64,000 nt of DNA from Micromonospora_G sp044901685 (GCF_044901685.1 NZ_JBJDPS010000008.1:1-64000), one strand, 5' to 3'; shown: positions 7,831 through 16,124, numbered from the stretch's first letter. Notes: generated from the sequence alone by a model not told the origin. Numbers and translations are program-made.

Positions 7831-8589
7831 GTGCCCAACGAGCGTCTACGCGATGCCATGCACCGAAATCGCCTCACCCCGACCGACCTCGCCGCAGATG
7901 TCGGCGTCGACCCCAAGACAGTCGAGCGGTGGATCACGCAGGACCGGGTCCCGTATCCCCGCCACCGGCACGCCCTCGCGACGCGGCTAGGTGAGACCCA
8001 GTCGTACCTGTGGCCGGACGCGCTTCCGTCCGCGCGTGCAGCCGCGGTCACCGAATCGGAACTCGTCCAGATCTACTCGCGCCGCGCCTCGATCCCGATC
8101 GAACTCTGGCAACGCCTACTGACCACAGCCACCCAGCAGATCTCGATCCTGGTGTACGCCGGACTGTTCCTGCCTGAGCAGCACCCGAACCTGATCACCA
8201 TCCTGCGGGAACGAGCGGAAGCCGGAGCGAGGGTACGCATCCTCCTGGGCGACCCGGATTCGTCAGGAGTCGCGCAGCGCGGCGCCGAGGAAGGCATCGG
8301 AAACGCGATCTCGGCCAAGATCCGTAACGTCCTCACGTGGTACGAGAAACTTGACGGGGTCGACGGAGTCAGCCTCGGGCTGCACGGGACGACGCTCTAC
8401 AACTCGATCTACCAGTTCGATGAAGAGATGCTGGTCAACCCGCACGTATTCGGGTTCCCGGCGGCGCACGCACCGACGCTGCACCTCCGTAGGATCGCAG
8501 GTGGAGACCTGTTCAACCTGTACGCCGACAGCTTCGACCGCATCTGGTCCGCATCGAGGCCCAAACGACAGGACCGAGAGGCGCCCTAG
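7831..8589 (+). CDS. XRE-family regulator with a C-terminal PLD-like (DUF5919-type) domain
   Basis: The 252-residue protein has an N-terminal Cro/CI helix-turn-helix at about residues 3-60 (LTPTDLAADVGVDPKTVERW). The C-terminal domain, about 75-245, contains ISILVYAGLFLPEQHPNL, GARVRILLGDP and FDEEMLVNPHVFG. This is the pattern of phospholipase-D-like sensor domains attached to actinobacterial regulators (DUF5919, from memory). No full HKD motif is visible, so it is probably a ligand sensor. GTG at 7831 has a GGGAGG site. It ends two bases before the NUDIX gene, so the two are co-transcribed. Confidence 0.8.
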   Translation: MPNERLRDAMHRNRLTPTDLAADVGVDPKTVERWITQDRVPYPRHRHALATRLGETQSYLWPDALPSARAAAVTESELVQIYSRRASIPIELWQRLLTTATQQISILVYAGLFLPEQHPNLITILRERAEAGARVRILLGDPDSSGVAQRGAEEGIGNAISAKIRNVLTWYEKLDGVDGVSLGLHGTTLYNSIYQFDEEMLVNPHVFGFPAAHAPTLHLRRIAGGDLFNLYADSFDRIWSASRPKRQDREAP

Positions 8590-8591
8590 AC

Positions 8592-9062
8592 ATGGCACGG
8601 ACCGAACACTTTCACGATCCCCACGCGCCGAAGCCCAACAGCATCGTCGTAGCTGTCACGACCTTCGTGCTCGACGGCCAAGACAGGGTTCTACTCATCC
8701 AGCGCACCGACAACGGACTCTGGGCACTGCCCGGGGGCGCGCAGGACGTTGGCGAATCGATCGCGCAGACGGTGGTGCGCGAAACCAGGGAAGAAACCGG
8801 GATAGACGTCGAGGTCACCGGCATGGTGGGCATCTACACCGACCCGAACCATGTCATTGCCTACAGTGACGGCGAGGTCCGGCAACAGTTCTCGATCTGC
8901 TTCCGCGCCCGCTACCTGGCTGGACAGCCGACGGAGAGCGACGAGTCATCACGTGTCGAGTGGATCGAACAACATGCCCTGGACGAGTTGAACATCCACC
9001 CCTCGATGCGTCTACGCATCGACCACGGCTACGCCAACCTGCCACAGCCCTATATCGGCTGA
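8592..9062 (+). CDS. NUDIX hydrolase
   Basis: The 156-residue protein has a complete Nudix box: GGAQDVGE, seven residues, then RETREETGI, matching GX5EX7REUXEEXGU. The metal-binding glutamates are intact. Such enzymes cleave nucleoside diphosphates linked to another moiety; the substrate is not predictable here. It sits two bases after the XRE/PLD-like regulator, and its stop codon abuts that of the convergent HD gene. In actinobacterial integrative elements such as pSAM2, a Nudix-motif protein (Pif) acts in transfer immunity; a similar role is possible but unproven. Confidence 0.9.
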   Translation: MARTEHFHDPHAPKPNSIVVAVTTFVLDGQDRVLLIQRTDNGLWALPGGAQDVGESIAQTVVRETREETGIDVEVTGMVGIYTDPNHVIAYSDGEVRQQFSICFRARYLAGQPTESDESSRVEWIEQHALDELNIHPSMRLRIDHGYANLPQPYIG

Positions 9063-9611
9063 TCACAGCTCAGCGAGACGCGCCTCAGTCCGTCGTACAG
9101 CAGCCACGATCTGCGGCTCGGCCCTGTTGATGAATCGGGTGACCAGATCGTCAGGGCCGTATCGGGTCCGAATCTCGTCCAGCCGGTCCAGCACGTCGAA
9201 GTCCTGCCCGTCCGGGCCGGTCGTCGCGTCGCAGTACCAGAGCGCGTCCCGTGTCGGTGAGTCCTCCTGACTGAACTCTGCGCCCAACTCGTCGGCCAGG
9301 CCTCGCTCCTCGGCCTCAAGGATCGCGCAGGTATGGTGCGCCACCAGGCACGTGACGCGCTCATCGAAACCACGAGATCGCAGCCAGCGCGCACCGTCCA
9401 GCGGATGAAAGCCGGACTGCGCCAATGGCGGGGCGTACCCGATGTCGTGCAACCAGGCCGCCGCGACCAACGTCTCCCGGTCCGCGCGATCCAGCGCCGC
9501 CGAGACGCGCTCTGCTTTCGCGCCCACCGCCTGCACATGCCTCCACCGCCGTGGCAACGACTCACTCAGCAGGGACGCGGCCAGGTCACGCGCATCAGTC
9601 GTCAGCTCCAC
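9063..9611 (-). CDS. HD-domain phosphohydrolase
   Basis: The 182-residue HD-superfamily protein has metal ligands at H25 (RRWRHVQAV), H55-D56 (WLHDIGYA) and H92-H93 (AHHT), with a later Asp in DALWYCDATTG. HD enzymes hydrolyse phosphate esters of nucleotides or cyclic nucleotides; the compact single-domain form suggests a nucleotidase or phosphodiesterase. The stop codon directly abuts the NUDIX stop. It is divergent from the YdcF gene with a 223-base gap, so the cassette uses two promoters. Confidence 0.85.
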   Translation of the reverse strand: MELTTDARDLAASLLSESLPRRWRHVQAVGAKAERVSAALDRADRETLVAAAWLHDIGYAPPLAQSGFHPLDGARWLRSRGFDERVTCLVAHHTCAILEAEERGLADELGAEFSQEDSPTRDALWYCDATTGPDGQDFDVLDRLDEIRTRYGPDDLVTRFINRAEPQIVAAVRRTEARLAEL

Positions 9612-9834
9612 CCAGACAGCCTACGAATTGTGCGCCGCCGTGCCAGCCGTTGATACCTGGCAGCGAGATGACGCCGACAGCCGGTCCGCACCTGCTGCCC
9701 TGCTCGGGATGCACGCTGCGACGACTCGTACCAGCTACCAACAGCACCGTTGGGCTAACCTGCGGCACGATCGACCACGTACTACCTCTGCTTCGCCTGC
9801 TACAGCTCACAGGCCCCGGACTGAGAGAGGAAGC

Positions 9835-10497
9835 ATGACAGCGACGACGCCCAGCATCCCGCCGAACGTGCGTGTCGATGTCGAACGCCTGTGGACCTAC
9901 CACGACATGCACCACGACCGCCGCCCCACCGACGTCGGCATCGGGCTCGGCAGTCACGACCTGGGCGTCGCGATGGTCGCCACGAACCTCTTCCACCTAG
10001 GCATGTACCCGCTCCTCGTCTTCACCGGCGCCAACGCCCCCACCACTATCGAGCGATTCCCACGTGGCGAGGCAGTTCACTACCGCGAGTACGCCATCGA
10101 GCACGGCATACCGCCCACCGCCATCGTCATCGAGACACAGGCTCGGAACACCGGACAGAACGTCGAGCTGACCCGCGCACTCCTGGCCGAGCGCCGGATC
10201 GAGGTCCGGTCAGTCACCCTCATGTCCCGGCCCTACCAGCAGCGACGCGCCTACGCCACCTGCAAGAAACTCTGGCCCGAGGTCGACGTCATCTGCGCGT
10301 CGCACCCGCTGCCGTTGGACGACTACGTGACCAGCATCGGCGACGTCGACAAGGTCATTAACATGCTCGTCGGCGACACCCAACGCATCACCAAGTACGC
10401 CGAACTCGGCTTCGCCATCCCACAAGACGTACCCACCGAGGTCGAACTCGCGTACGCCCGACTGGTCAACGCCGGCTACGACAGCAGACTCGTGTAG
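9835..10497 (+). CDS. YdcF family protein (DUF218)
   Basis: The 220-residue cytoplasmic protein is of the DUF218/YdcF type. GIGLGSHDLGVAMVATNLF and YPLLVFTGANAPTT form the first alpha/beta half. VIETQARNTGQNVE is the typical DUF218 'sxNT.eN' motif, and RSVTLMSRPYQQRRAYATCK follows. E. coli YdcF binds S-adenosylmethionine; the general function is unsettled. ATG at 9835 follows GAGAGAGG; the frame extends further upstream but without coding character. It has no membrane helix, unlike SanA-type members, so it probably acts on a soluble nucleotide-like substrate. Confidence 0.82.
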   Translation: MTATTPSIPPNVRVDVERLWTYHDMHHDRRPTDVGIGLGSHDLGVAMVATNLFHLGMYPLLVFTGANAPTTIERFPRGEAVHYREYAIEHGIPPTAIVIETQARNTGQNVELTRALLAERRIEVRSVTLMSRPYQQRRAYATCKKLWPEVDVICASHPLPLDDYVTSIGDVDKVINMLVGDTQRITKYAELGFAIPQDVPTEVELAYARLVNAGYDSRLV

Positions 10498-10597
10498 CCG
10501 CTGGGCTCCATCCTTTGAAACAGATAGGCCGTCGATGCGGTGTGAGTGTCCAAGTTCGGGCTACCTGAACACTCGCGCCAGGTGGCATGGTTGGTTG

Positions 10598-11086
10598 ATG
10601 ACCTTCGACCTGCTGCTCGACCAGGGCGTGCTGCTGCCGTCGGCGCTTCCGCTGGCGTTCGGCCTGCAGCGTGTCGAGGTTCTTGATGTGTGCCATGCGG
10701 CCGACATACACGACGTATTCGTCTGCGGGACGGTCTGGGCTATCGCGTTCGAGACTGGTGGCATCATTGTCACGATGTCAGCAGCCACGGCGAGGGGACT
10801 GGATGCGGTCTCCTTCCGCCGCACCGACTCGGCGGTAGGCACGATGCCCGTTGCCTTAGATAACGTGGATCTTTTCGGGTGGCCGACGGATGACGTCGTG
10901 ACCGCGCTGGCCGACAGTCATCTGGTCGAGCGGCCCGCACCTACAAATGCCTGGATCGATCATCGCCGAGTGTTGCTGCATTGTGACTCGTCGGACGGAA
11001 GCAACAATTCCGCTCGCCGGAGGCCGAAACGCGCGCCTACGCCGTACTTCGATTTCGCGTGTCTGTACTCGCCACATCACCCCTGA
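10598..11086 (+). CDS. hypothetical protein in the island
   Basis: From ATG 10598 the product is 162 residues with a protein-like first two-thirds (VLDVCHAADIHDVFVCGTVW, AFETGGIIVTMSAATARGLD). The ending SSDGSNNSARRRPKRAPTPY is less convincing. I do not recognise the family. Base composition is lower in GC than the flanking chromosome (34 of 60 G or C at 10501-10560), supporting foreign origin. The tail may be out of frame relative to an ancestral gene. Confidence 0.4.
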   Translation: MTFDLLLDQGVLLPSALPLAFGLQRVEVLDVCHAADIHDVFVCGTVWAIAFETGGIIVTMSAATARGLDAVSFRRTDSAVGTMPVALDNVDLFGWPTDDVVTALADSHLVERPAPTNAWIDHRRVLLHCDSSDGSNNSARRRPKRAPTPYFDFACLYSPHHP

Positions 11087-11198
11087 CGGTCCCCCGAACC
11101 GTGACCTCCGGCGCGCCTGGATTGGCTTGCCACTGACCGCCCGGGTTGCCTGTCGCCCCGCTGCCTGAAATGTCGGCGGGGACCGCCACACTGCCGGG

Positions 11199-11690
11199 AT
11201 GACCTACGACCTTGCGGTTTGGGATGGCGAGCAGCCGGCCGACGACGCTGCGGGCGCTGCTGCCTTCGAGCGGATCTACCACAAGTACATCGGAGCGGAT
11301 GAGGACTTCCCTCCGACTCCGCGTATCCGTGCCTACGTCGAAGCTCTGCTCGACCGTTGGATAGATATGACCGAGGACGACGATGACGTGAGCCCCTGGT
11401 CCGATGGCCCGCTGATCGACAACGCCTCGGGTCCAATCATCTACTTCGCCATGCGGTACAGCATGTGCGAGGACGTGTCGGCGGCTGCGGCGCAATTGGC
11501 GGCTGAGCGTGGTCTCATCTGCTTCGACCCGCAGTGGAACCGCCTCCGGCCCGCCCCGGAGGAGCAGACCGAGCCACCCACAAGCCATGAGCCGGAGACG
11601 GTCGCAAGGGCAGGTACGGGCACTATCGGACAGTCGATGACCAGAACCTTCGGACGGATCAGGTCGGTGAACCACGACCATCGAAACTGA
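11199..11690 (+). CDS. hypothetical protein, last gene of the island
   Basis: The 163-residue acidic cytoplasmic protein begins MTYDLAVWDGEQPADD and contains PPTPRIRAYVEALLDRW, SPWSDGPLIDNASGPIIYFA and RGLICFDPQWNRLRP. I recall this pattern from a family common in Streptomyces and relatives, sometimes next to contact-dependent toxin genes, but cannot confirm a function. The C-terminal 40 residues look divergent, and the stop codon TGA falls inside the attR repeat at 11684-11739. The original C-terminus may therefore have been altered by integration. Confidence 0.65.
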   Translation: MTYDLAVWDGEQPADDAAGAAAFERIYHKYIGADEDFPPTPRIRAYVEALLDRWIDMTEDDDDVSPWSDGPLIDNASGPIIYFAMRYSMCEDVSAAAAQLAAERGLICFDPQWNRLRPAPEEQTEPPTSHEPETVARAGTGTIGQSMTRTFGRIRSVNHDHRN

Positions 11691-11739
11691 CTGCGCGCGC
11701 TCGGTTCTCGTCGCCCGCTTCACAGCTCCCGGCCTAGGT
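11684..11739 (+). repeat. attR-like degenerate copy of the tRNA-Gly 3' end
   Basis: 56 bases align gap-free with 6547-6602. The T-loop has changed (GTTCGATTC to GCTCGGTTC) and CCA has become TCA, so it cannot be a working tRNA. The longest identical runs are TTCTCGTCGCCCGCT and CACAGCTCCCGGCC. It marks the distal boundary of the tRNA-Gly island. Confidence 0.75.
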
Positions 11740-11773
11740 ATCGCGATCGCGGTCCTGGTCGGCCGGGAGCTGT
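11722..11773 (+). terminator. hairpin beyond attR, probable ancestral tRNA-Gly terminator
   Basis: ACAGCTCCCGGCC (11722-11734) pairs perfectly with GGCCGGGAGCTGT (11761-11773). The left arm is the conserved part of the att repeat; the right arm lies outside it. This fits a terminator that followed tRNA-Gly before the island separated them. Confidence 0.5.
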
Positions 11774-11800
11774 CGGACCCTCTGTCTAGGCTCAGGCGCC

Positions 11801-12325
11801 GTGAGCATGATTGGGAACTGGTTACGGGTGACGCCGGCCGAGCTGGCGAAGGCACGGGAAGACCTCGGTTGGGCGTACCAGCTCGTGCAGGCGGCGCAGG
11901 ACTCCGAGAGCAGCCGGCTGTACCACCTGGACAAAACATGGCACGCCTTTGACTTCCTGCTGGAACGACACGGGTTCAGTGTCCCGATCGTCCTCGGCGC
12001 CGAGTCGTTCGTGGACACGCCGGACGACGAGCTCGCCGAGGATGACGAGGACGACGAGGACGACGACACCGACTGGGGCTACGGGCCGCCGACTTACCTC
12101 ACCCCGGAGCAGGTGGCGACGGCCGCGACCGAACTCGCCACCCTCACCGAGGAGGCTCTGACGCGTGGCGTCGATCCGGCGGAGCTGACCCGCGCCGAGA
12201 TCTACCCGAACGTCTGGGACAGGCCCGGGGAACTCGACTGGGCCGTCCACCACCTGTCGTACGTGCGGAGGTTCTTCGCTGCGGCGGCGAGGAGCGGCGA
12301 CGGCATCATCTGCTGGATCGACTAG
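11801..12325 (+). CDS. DUF1877 family protein
   Basis: The 174-residue protein begins SMIGNWLRVTPAELAKARED and has LDKTWHAFDFLLERHG and the C-terminal LSYVRRFFAAAARSGDGIICW, the hallmarks of DUF1877 (YfbM-like) proteins. A highly acidic loop, AEDDEDDEDDDTDW, is at about residues 80-93. Function is unknown; the family is soluble and often found in variable regions. Starts at GTG 11801 or ATG 11807 are both possible. It lies just outside the attR repeat. Confidence 0.8.
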   Translation: MSMIGNWLRVTPAELAKAREDLGWAYQLVQAAQDSESSRLYHLDKTWHAFDFLLERHGFSVPIVLGAESFVDTPDDELAEDDEDDEDDDTDWGYGPPTYLTPEQVATAATELATLTEEALTRGVDPAELTRAEIYPNVWDRPGELDWAVHHLSYVRRFFAAAARSGDGIICWID

Positions 12326-12455
12326 CCGTCGACCCCTCTCCGATGGGCGTGACGCGTCGATGGAACCGTCCCGGAAACGGTTCCCCGTGGGTCGTACGGA
12401 TGTGCGATCCTTTCGCGGGTTTACAACGACACCCATCTCATTGCGGGAGGGCGAC

Positions 12456-14417
12456 ATGCGTGTACCTTCGCGCGCTCGTCGACGGGTCACGGCGCTGGTC
12501 ACGGCGTCGATGCTCGGCTGCGGCGCGACCATCGGACTCACGGCCACACCGGCCGCCGCGGCGACAACGGCGCCGACGGATCTCAAGACCTCGAACCAGC
12601 CGTGTGCCACCGCCGCGCCGGGGCCATACCTGAGCCCGGAGATGCTCAACGACGCCCGGGCCGTCGTGCTACGCGGCACTTTCGACGGTGACGGCCTGGG
12701 CGCCGACCCGCAGGCCGACTTTCAGGTGTGGGACGTCGCCAACCCGGAGCAGCCACAGCAGTGGCTGACCGGCATCGCGGAGCAGAGCAACGAGGTCTAC
12801 ATCCAGCTCGAGGACCGGGCGAGGCAGCTCGACGGGGTCACGTACGCGTGGCGGGTGCGGGTCCTCGACGGCACGGACGCGTCGCCGTGGAGCGCTACCT
12901 GCTATTACACGGTGGACCGCAGTGGTGGCCCGGCCCCGACCGTCGCCTCCGCCGAATATCCGACCGGTAGCTGGGACAACCCCAGCGGTGGGATCGGTAA
13001 GCTCGGTTCGTTCACGCTCTCCCCGACCAGTCCCGATACTGTCAGCTACCGCTACCGGTTCCACGTGAGCGAGCCGACTGGTGACCCGGTCGAGACAACG
13101 GTGGAGGCCGAGGGTCTCGGTGGCCCGGCGACCGTCGAGTTCACCCCGCAGGCGGCTGGCAACCACGCACTCAGGGTCTGGGCCCTGGACCGGGCCGGCA
13201 ACTTCTCCGAGCCGGCCCACTACGAGTTCTACGTCAAGGAGACGCGGCCGTCGATCTTCTCGGCCGCGTACCCGGACTGGAGCACGAACCTGAACTACAA
13301 CGTCGGTGTGCCTGGCGCGTTCGAGCTGCGGGCCTCGGTCCCCGGCACCACGTCGTTCGCCTGGCGGATCGACGAGGACGGGCCGTCGGGCTCCGTGCCG
13401 GCGGCGGCCGACGGGACGGCGACCGTGATGATCGCTCCGGTCCGCGCCGGCCGGCAGACCCTCTACGTTCGGAGCGTCACCGGCGACGGCGCGAACCACG
13501 CCTCCCGCGCCTACGAGTTCCTGGTCGACAACGCTCCGAGGGTCACCGGTGACACGGACCGGAGTGTGACGATCGGGTCGTCGCTCTCCTACCACCTGGC
13601 ACCTCGGACGCCGAACGTCGAGGCGTACCTCTACTGGGTCAGCTACTCGGGCCTGGAGGAACGGCCGATCGAGAAGGTCACCGTTCCGGCTCGCCCGGAC
13701 GGCACCGCCGATCTCACCTGGACGGCGACCGAGACCAGCGTCAACGGGCTGCGCATCCAGAGCCGGAGCGCGGACGGCAGCCTTTCCGAGCCGCGCTGGA
13801 CCTCCGTCTCGGTCGACGGCGCGTCGCCGACGGTGAACCGTACCGGCGGGGACGACCTGGGTACGACCGCCAGCTTCACCGCCCGTACCCGGATGGCGAA
13901 CGTGGTCGACTACGTCGTGCTGTTGAACCGCGACGAGGCGACGGAGCAGGTTCTGACCCCGGCCGCCGACGGCAGTGTCACGTTCAGCTACACGCCGACG
14001 AGGGCCGGCTACAACTACGTCACCGTCGTCGCCCGCAACGCCGCTGGCGTACGGACGGAGGAGGGCGGCACGTACTGGACGGTGTTGGACTCGCCCAAGG
14101 TCACGTCGACCGACTTCCCGACGCGCGACGGTGGCCAGCTCGCCCCGGGCAGCTTCGATTTCGCCCCACGCCTGCCCAACACGGTCGCGTACGAGTACAC
14201 GTTCAACTTCGGGCCGTACACGAATCTTGCCGCACGGCCGGACGGCACGGCGACGCTGGACTGGACGCCGACGCAGACCGGCCGGTACACCCTGAGCGTT
14301 CGGAGCATCGCGGCCGGCGGCGCCCGTTCCGCGACCACGAACTACAGCTTCCTGGTCGTGGACGGTGCCGCCAAGGTCAGCTCGGCGGCTCCGACCACGG
14401 CGTACCGCACCCACTGA
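12456..14417 (+). CDS. secreted protein with several Ig/FN3-like repeats
   Basis: The 653-residue product starts at ATG 12456 behind GCGGGAGGGCGAC. A signal peptide is clear: RRRVTALVTASMLGCGATIG, ending in TPAAAA. The mature part is built of about five repeats of roughly 95-105 residues. Each opens with a strand of the form GSFTLSP and has Y.Y.F and DGTATLDWTPTQTG-like stretches. Each closes like GNFSEPAHYEFYVK. These resemble extracellular beta-sandwich domains. No catalytic domain, sortase motif or membrane anchor is seen, so it is probably released. Confidence 0.75.
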   Translation: MRVPSRARRRVTALVTASMLGCGATIGLTATPAAAATTAPTDLKTSNQPCATAAPGPYLSPEMLNDARAVVLRGTFDGDGLGADPQADFQVWDVANPEQPQQWLTGIAEQSNEVYIQLEDRARQLDGVTYAWRVRVLDGTDASPWSATCYYTVDRSGGPAPTVASAEYPTGSWDNPSGGIGKLGSFTLSPTSPDTVSYRYRFHVSEPTGDPVETTVEAEGLGGPATVEFTPQAAGNHALRVWALDRAGNFSEPAHYEFYVKETRPSIFSAAYPDWSTNLNYNVGVPGAFELRASVPGTTSFAWRIDEDGPSGSVPAAADGTATVMIAPVRAGRQTLYVRSVTGDGANHASRAYEFLVDNAPRVTGDTDRSVTIGSSLSYHLAPRTPNVEAYLYWVSYSGLEERPIEKVTVPARPDGTADLTWTATETSVNGLRIQSRSADGSLSEPRWTSVSVDGASPTVNRTGGDDLGTTASFTARTRMANVVDYVVLLNRDEATEQVLTPAADGSVTFSYTPTRAGYNYVTVVARNAAGVRTEEGGTYWTVLDSPKVTSTDFPTRDGGQLAPGSFDFAPRLPNTVAYEYTFNFGPYTNLAARPDGTATLDWTPTQTGRYTLSVRSIAAGGARSATTNYSFLVVDGAAKVSSAAPTTAYRTH

Positions 14418-14423
14418 TCGTCC

Positions 14424-14480
14424 GACCGGCACGACTGCGACCAGCACGACTGCGACCAGCACGACTGCGACCAGCACGAC
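14424..14480 (+). repeat. 15-bp tandem repeat, 3.8 copies
   Basis: The unit GACCAGCACGACTGC is repeated nearly perfectly, with one substitution in copy 1 and a truncated last copy. It lies between the stop of the secreted protein and its terminator hairpin, so it would be in the 3' untranslated region. Confidence 0.85.
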
Positions 14481-14512
14481 GCAGGGCCATCCCGGGTTCG
14501 GGGTGGCCCTGC
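14481..14512 (+). terminator. terminator hairpin of the secreted-protein gene
   Basis: GCAGGGCCATCCC pairs with GGGGTGGCCCTGC (13 bp with one G-T pair) around a 6-base loop, directly after the 15-bp tandem repeat. Confidence 0.7.
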
Positions 14513-14668
14513 GCCGTCGGGACGGTCCGGCGACCAGTCGTCGGCAGCGATGGAGATGGTGATACCGCGCCGCGCGCCTCGGTCCCGACTCCTCCACCCT
14601 CGTCTCCACCCGCCGCTCGATCTTCCGGCGGTGTCGGTCCACCCGGACCGGTCCATAGCGTGGCCGTC

Positions 14669-14923
14669 ATGAACGACCGGGACAACAGGTTGCCCGACCG
14701 GGTACGCACGATCAGTCGCCTGCTCACCGGGGGTCACCAGCCCTCCCGTGGCGTACGGCTGCTGGTGTTCGTACTCGGCCGGATCTTCGAACAGGGTGGA
14801 GGGAAAGTGACCGGTAAGGCGATCTTCGCCGCGCTGATCGTGCTCGTCGTGGTGGTGCTCGGCTTTGTCGCGTACCGGCTGGTGGTGCTGGAGCTCATCC
14901 TGCGCCTGGTGGAAGACCGGTAG
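14669..14923 (+). CDS. small single-pass membrane protein, unknown function
   Basis: From ATG 14669 the product has 84 residues, with a strong C-terminal hydrophobic segment FAALIVLVVVVLGFVAYRLV. A GTG at 14807 with GGAGGG three bases before it would give a 38-residue protein that is mostly the membrane helix. It lies 22 bases upstream of the histidine kinase and may be co-transcribed. No family recognised. Confidence 0.45.
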   Translation: MNDRDNRLPDRVRTISRLLTGGHQPSRGVRLLVFVLGRIFEQGGGKVTGKAIFAALIVLVVVVLGFVAYRLVVLELILRLVEDR

Positions 14924-14945
14924 CGGGATCGGCGAGACTGGGCCG

Positions 14946-16124
14946 ATGGGCGAGGTGTGGCAGCGGGTACGACGCCTGCTGCTCGCCGACGACCCGGAGA
15001 CCGGATGGCTGGTCCGGCTCACCCTCACCGGTCTGCTGGCCTGGACCCTCAGTTATTCGGGCGGCATGTCCGGCGCCGCCGGTTGGCAGTGGGCGGCACT
15101 CGCCGCCAGCCTGGCGAGTTGGCTGGTGTTCGCGCTCGGGGACGGGCGGGCTCCGCGTACGGCCCTCGGCGCGCTCGCGCTCTGCTCCGCGTTGGGCTCG
15201 GTGGCGGCCGGTACGGGCGGGACGGCCGGCTCGACCGCCGCCACCTTCACCCTGGTCGGTCTGCTCACGTACGCGCTGCACCTGGGGCCGACGCCACGGT
15301 CGATCGTCGCCGTGGCCGCCGTCGACCTCTGCCTCTACCTGCTCGGTTGCTGGTGGTGGGGGCAGGACCCAGCCGCAGCCCTGATCAATGTGGCGGTGGT
15401 GGTCATCGTCGTGCTGTTCGGGCTGCACCGGCGGGAGCACCGGCGGCGGGCGCGGCAGACCGCGCGGCTGCTCGAACAGACCCGACTGGCCCAGCGGGAG
15501 CAGGCCCGCGCGGCGGCGCTCGACGAGCGGGCCAGGATCGCCCGGGAGCTGCACGACGTGCTGGCGCACTCGCTCGGCGCACTCGGGGTGCAGTTGGAGG
15601 TGGCCGAGGCGCTGCTGACCGACCGGGGCGACGTGGAGGGGGCGGCGGTCCGGGTCCGACGGGCCCGTCGGCTGGCCGCCGAGGGTCTGGTCGAGGCCCG
15701 TGCCGCGGTCGCCGCGCTGCGGGCCGACGTGCCACCGCTGACCACCGCGCTCTCCGACCTGGTCACCGCGTACCGACAGGACCACCAGGTGCCGGTCGAC
15801 TTCCGTACCGAGGGCACGCCCCGTCCGTTGGCGCCCGCCGCCGAGGTCTCGTTGCTGGGCACCGCGCGGGAGGCACTCACCAACGCCGCGAAGCACGCGC
15901 CGGGCGGGCCGGTCACGGTCGCCCTCCACTTCCGGCCCGAGGAGGTACGTCTCCAGGTGTGCAACGGACCGGGCCGGGCGACCCCGGCGGAGGCGGTACG
16001 GGTCAACGGCTACGGCCTGACCGGCAGTCGGGAACGGATCGCGCTGGTGGGCGGCACTCTGACCGCCGGTGATCCGGGACATCCCGGCGGCGGTTGGCAG
16101 GTCGACGTACGGGTGCCGGCGTGA
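14946..16124 (+). CDS. NarL-family sensor histidine kinase
   Basis: The 392-residue protein has an N-terminal region of about five or six membrane helices (residues 22-165). A HisKA_3 dimerisation domain follows with the phospho-accepting His in ARELHDVLAHSLG (about residue 204). The C-terminal HATPase domain has EALTNAAKHAPGG and VNGYGLTGSRERIALVGGTL. It autophosphorylates in response to an unknown membrane signal and passes phosphate to the response regulator. The two genes overlap by GTGA, so they form one two-component pair. Confidence 0.93.
   Translation: MGEVWQRVRRLLLADDPETGWLVRLTLTGLLAWTLSYSGGMSGAAGWQWAALAASLASWLVFALGDGRAPRTALGALALCSALGSVAAGTGGTAGSTAATFTLVGLLTYALHLGPTPRSIVAVAAVDLCLYLLGCWWWGQDPAAALINVAVVVIVVLFGLHRREHRRRARQTARLLEQTRLAQREQARAAALDERARIARELHDVLAHSLGALGVQLEVAEALLTDRGDVEGAAVRVRRARRLAAEGLVEARAAVAALRADVPPLTTALSDLVTAYRQDHQVPVDFRTEGTPRPLAPAAEVSLLGTAREALTNAAKHAPGGPVTVALHFRPEEVRLQVCNGPGRATPAEAVRVNGYGLTGSRERIALVGGTLTAGDPGHPGGGWQVDVRVPA

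Noticed and set aside
6603..11683. Integrase or transposase in the island
   Set aside because: No frame shows the R-H-R-Y signature of tyrosine integrases, a serine recombinase domain or a DDE transposase.
11684..11739. Second tRNA-Gly gene
   Set aside because: Only the 3' half is present, the T-loop is mutated and CCA is TCA; it is an att copy.
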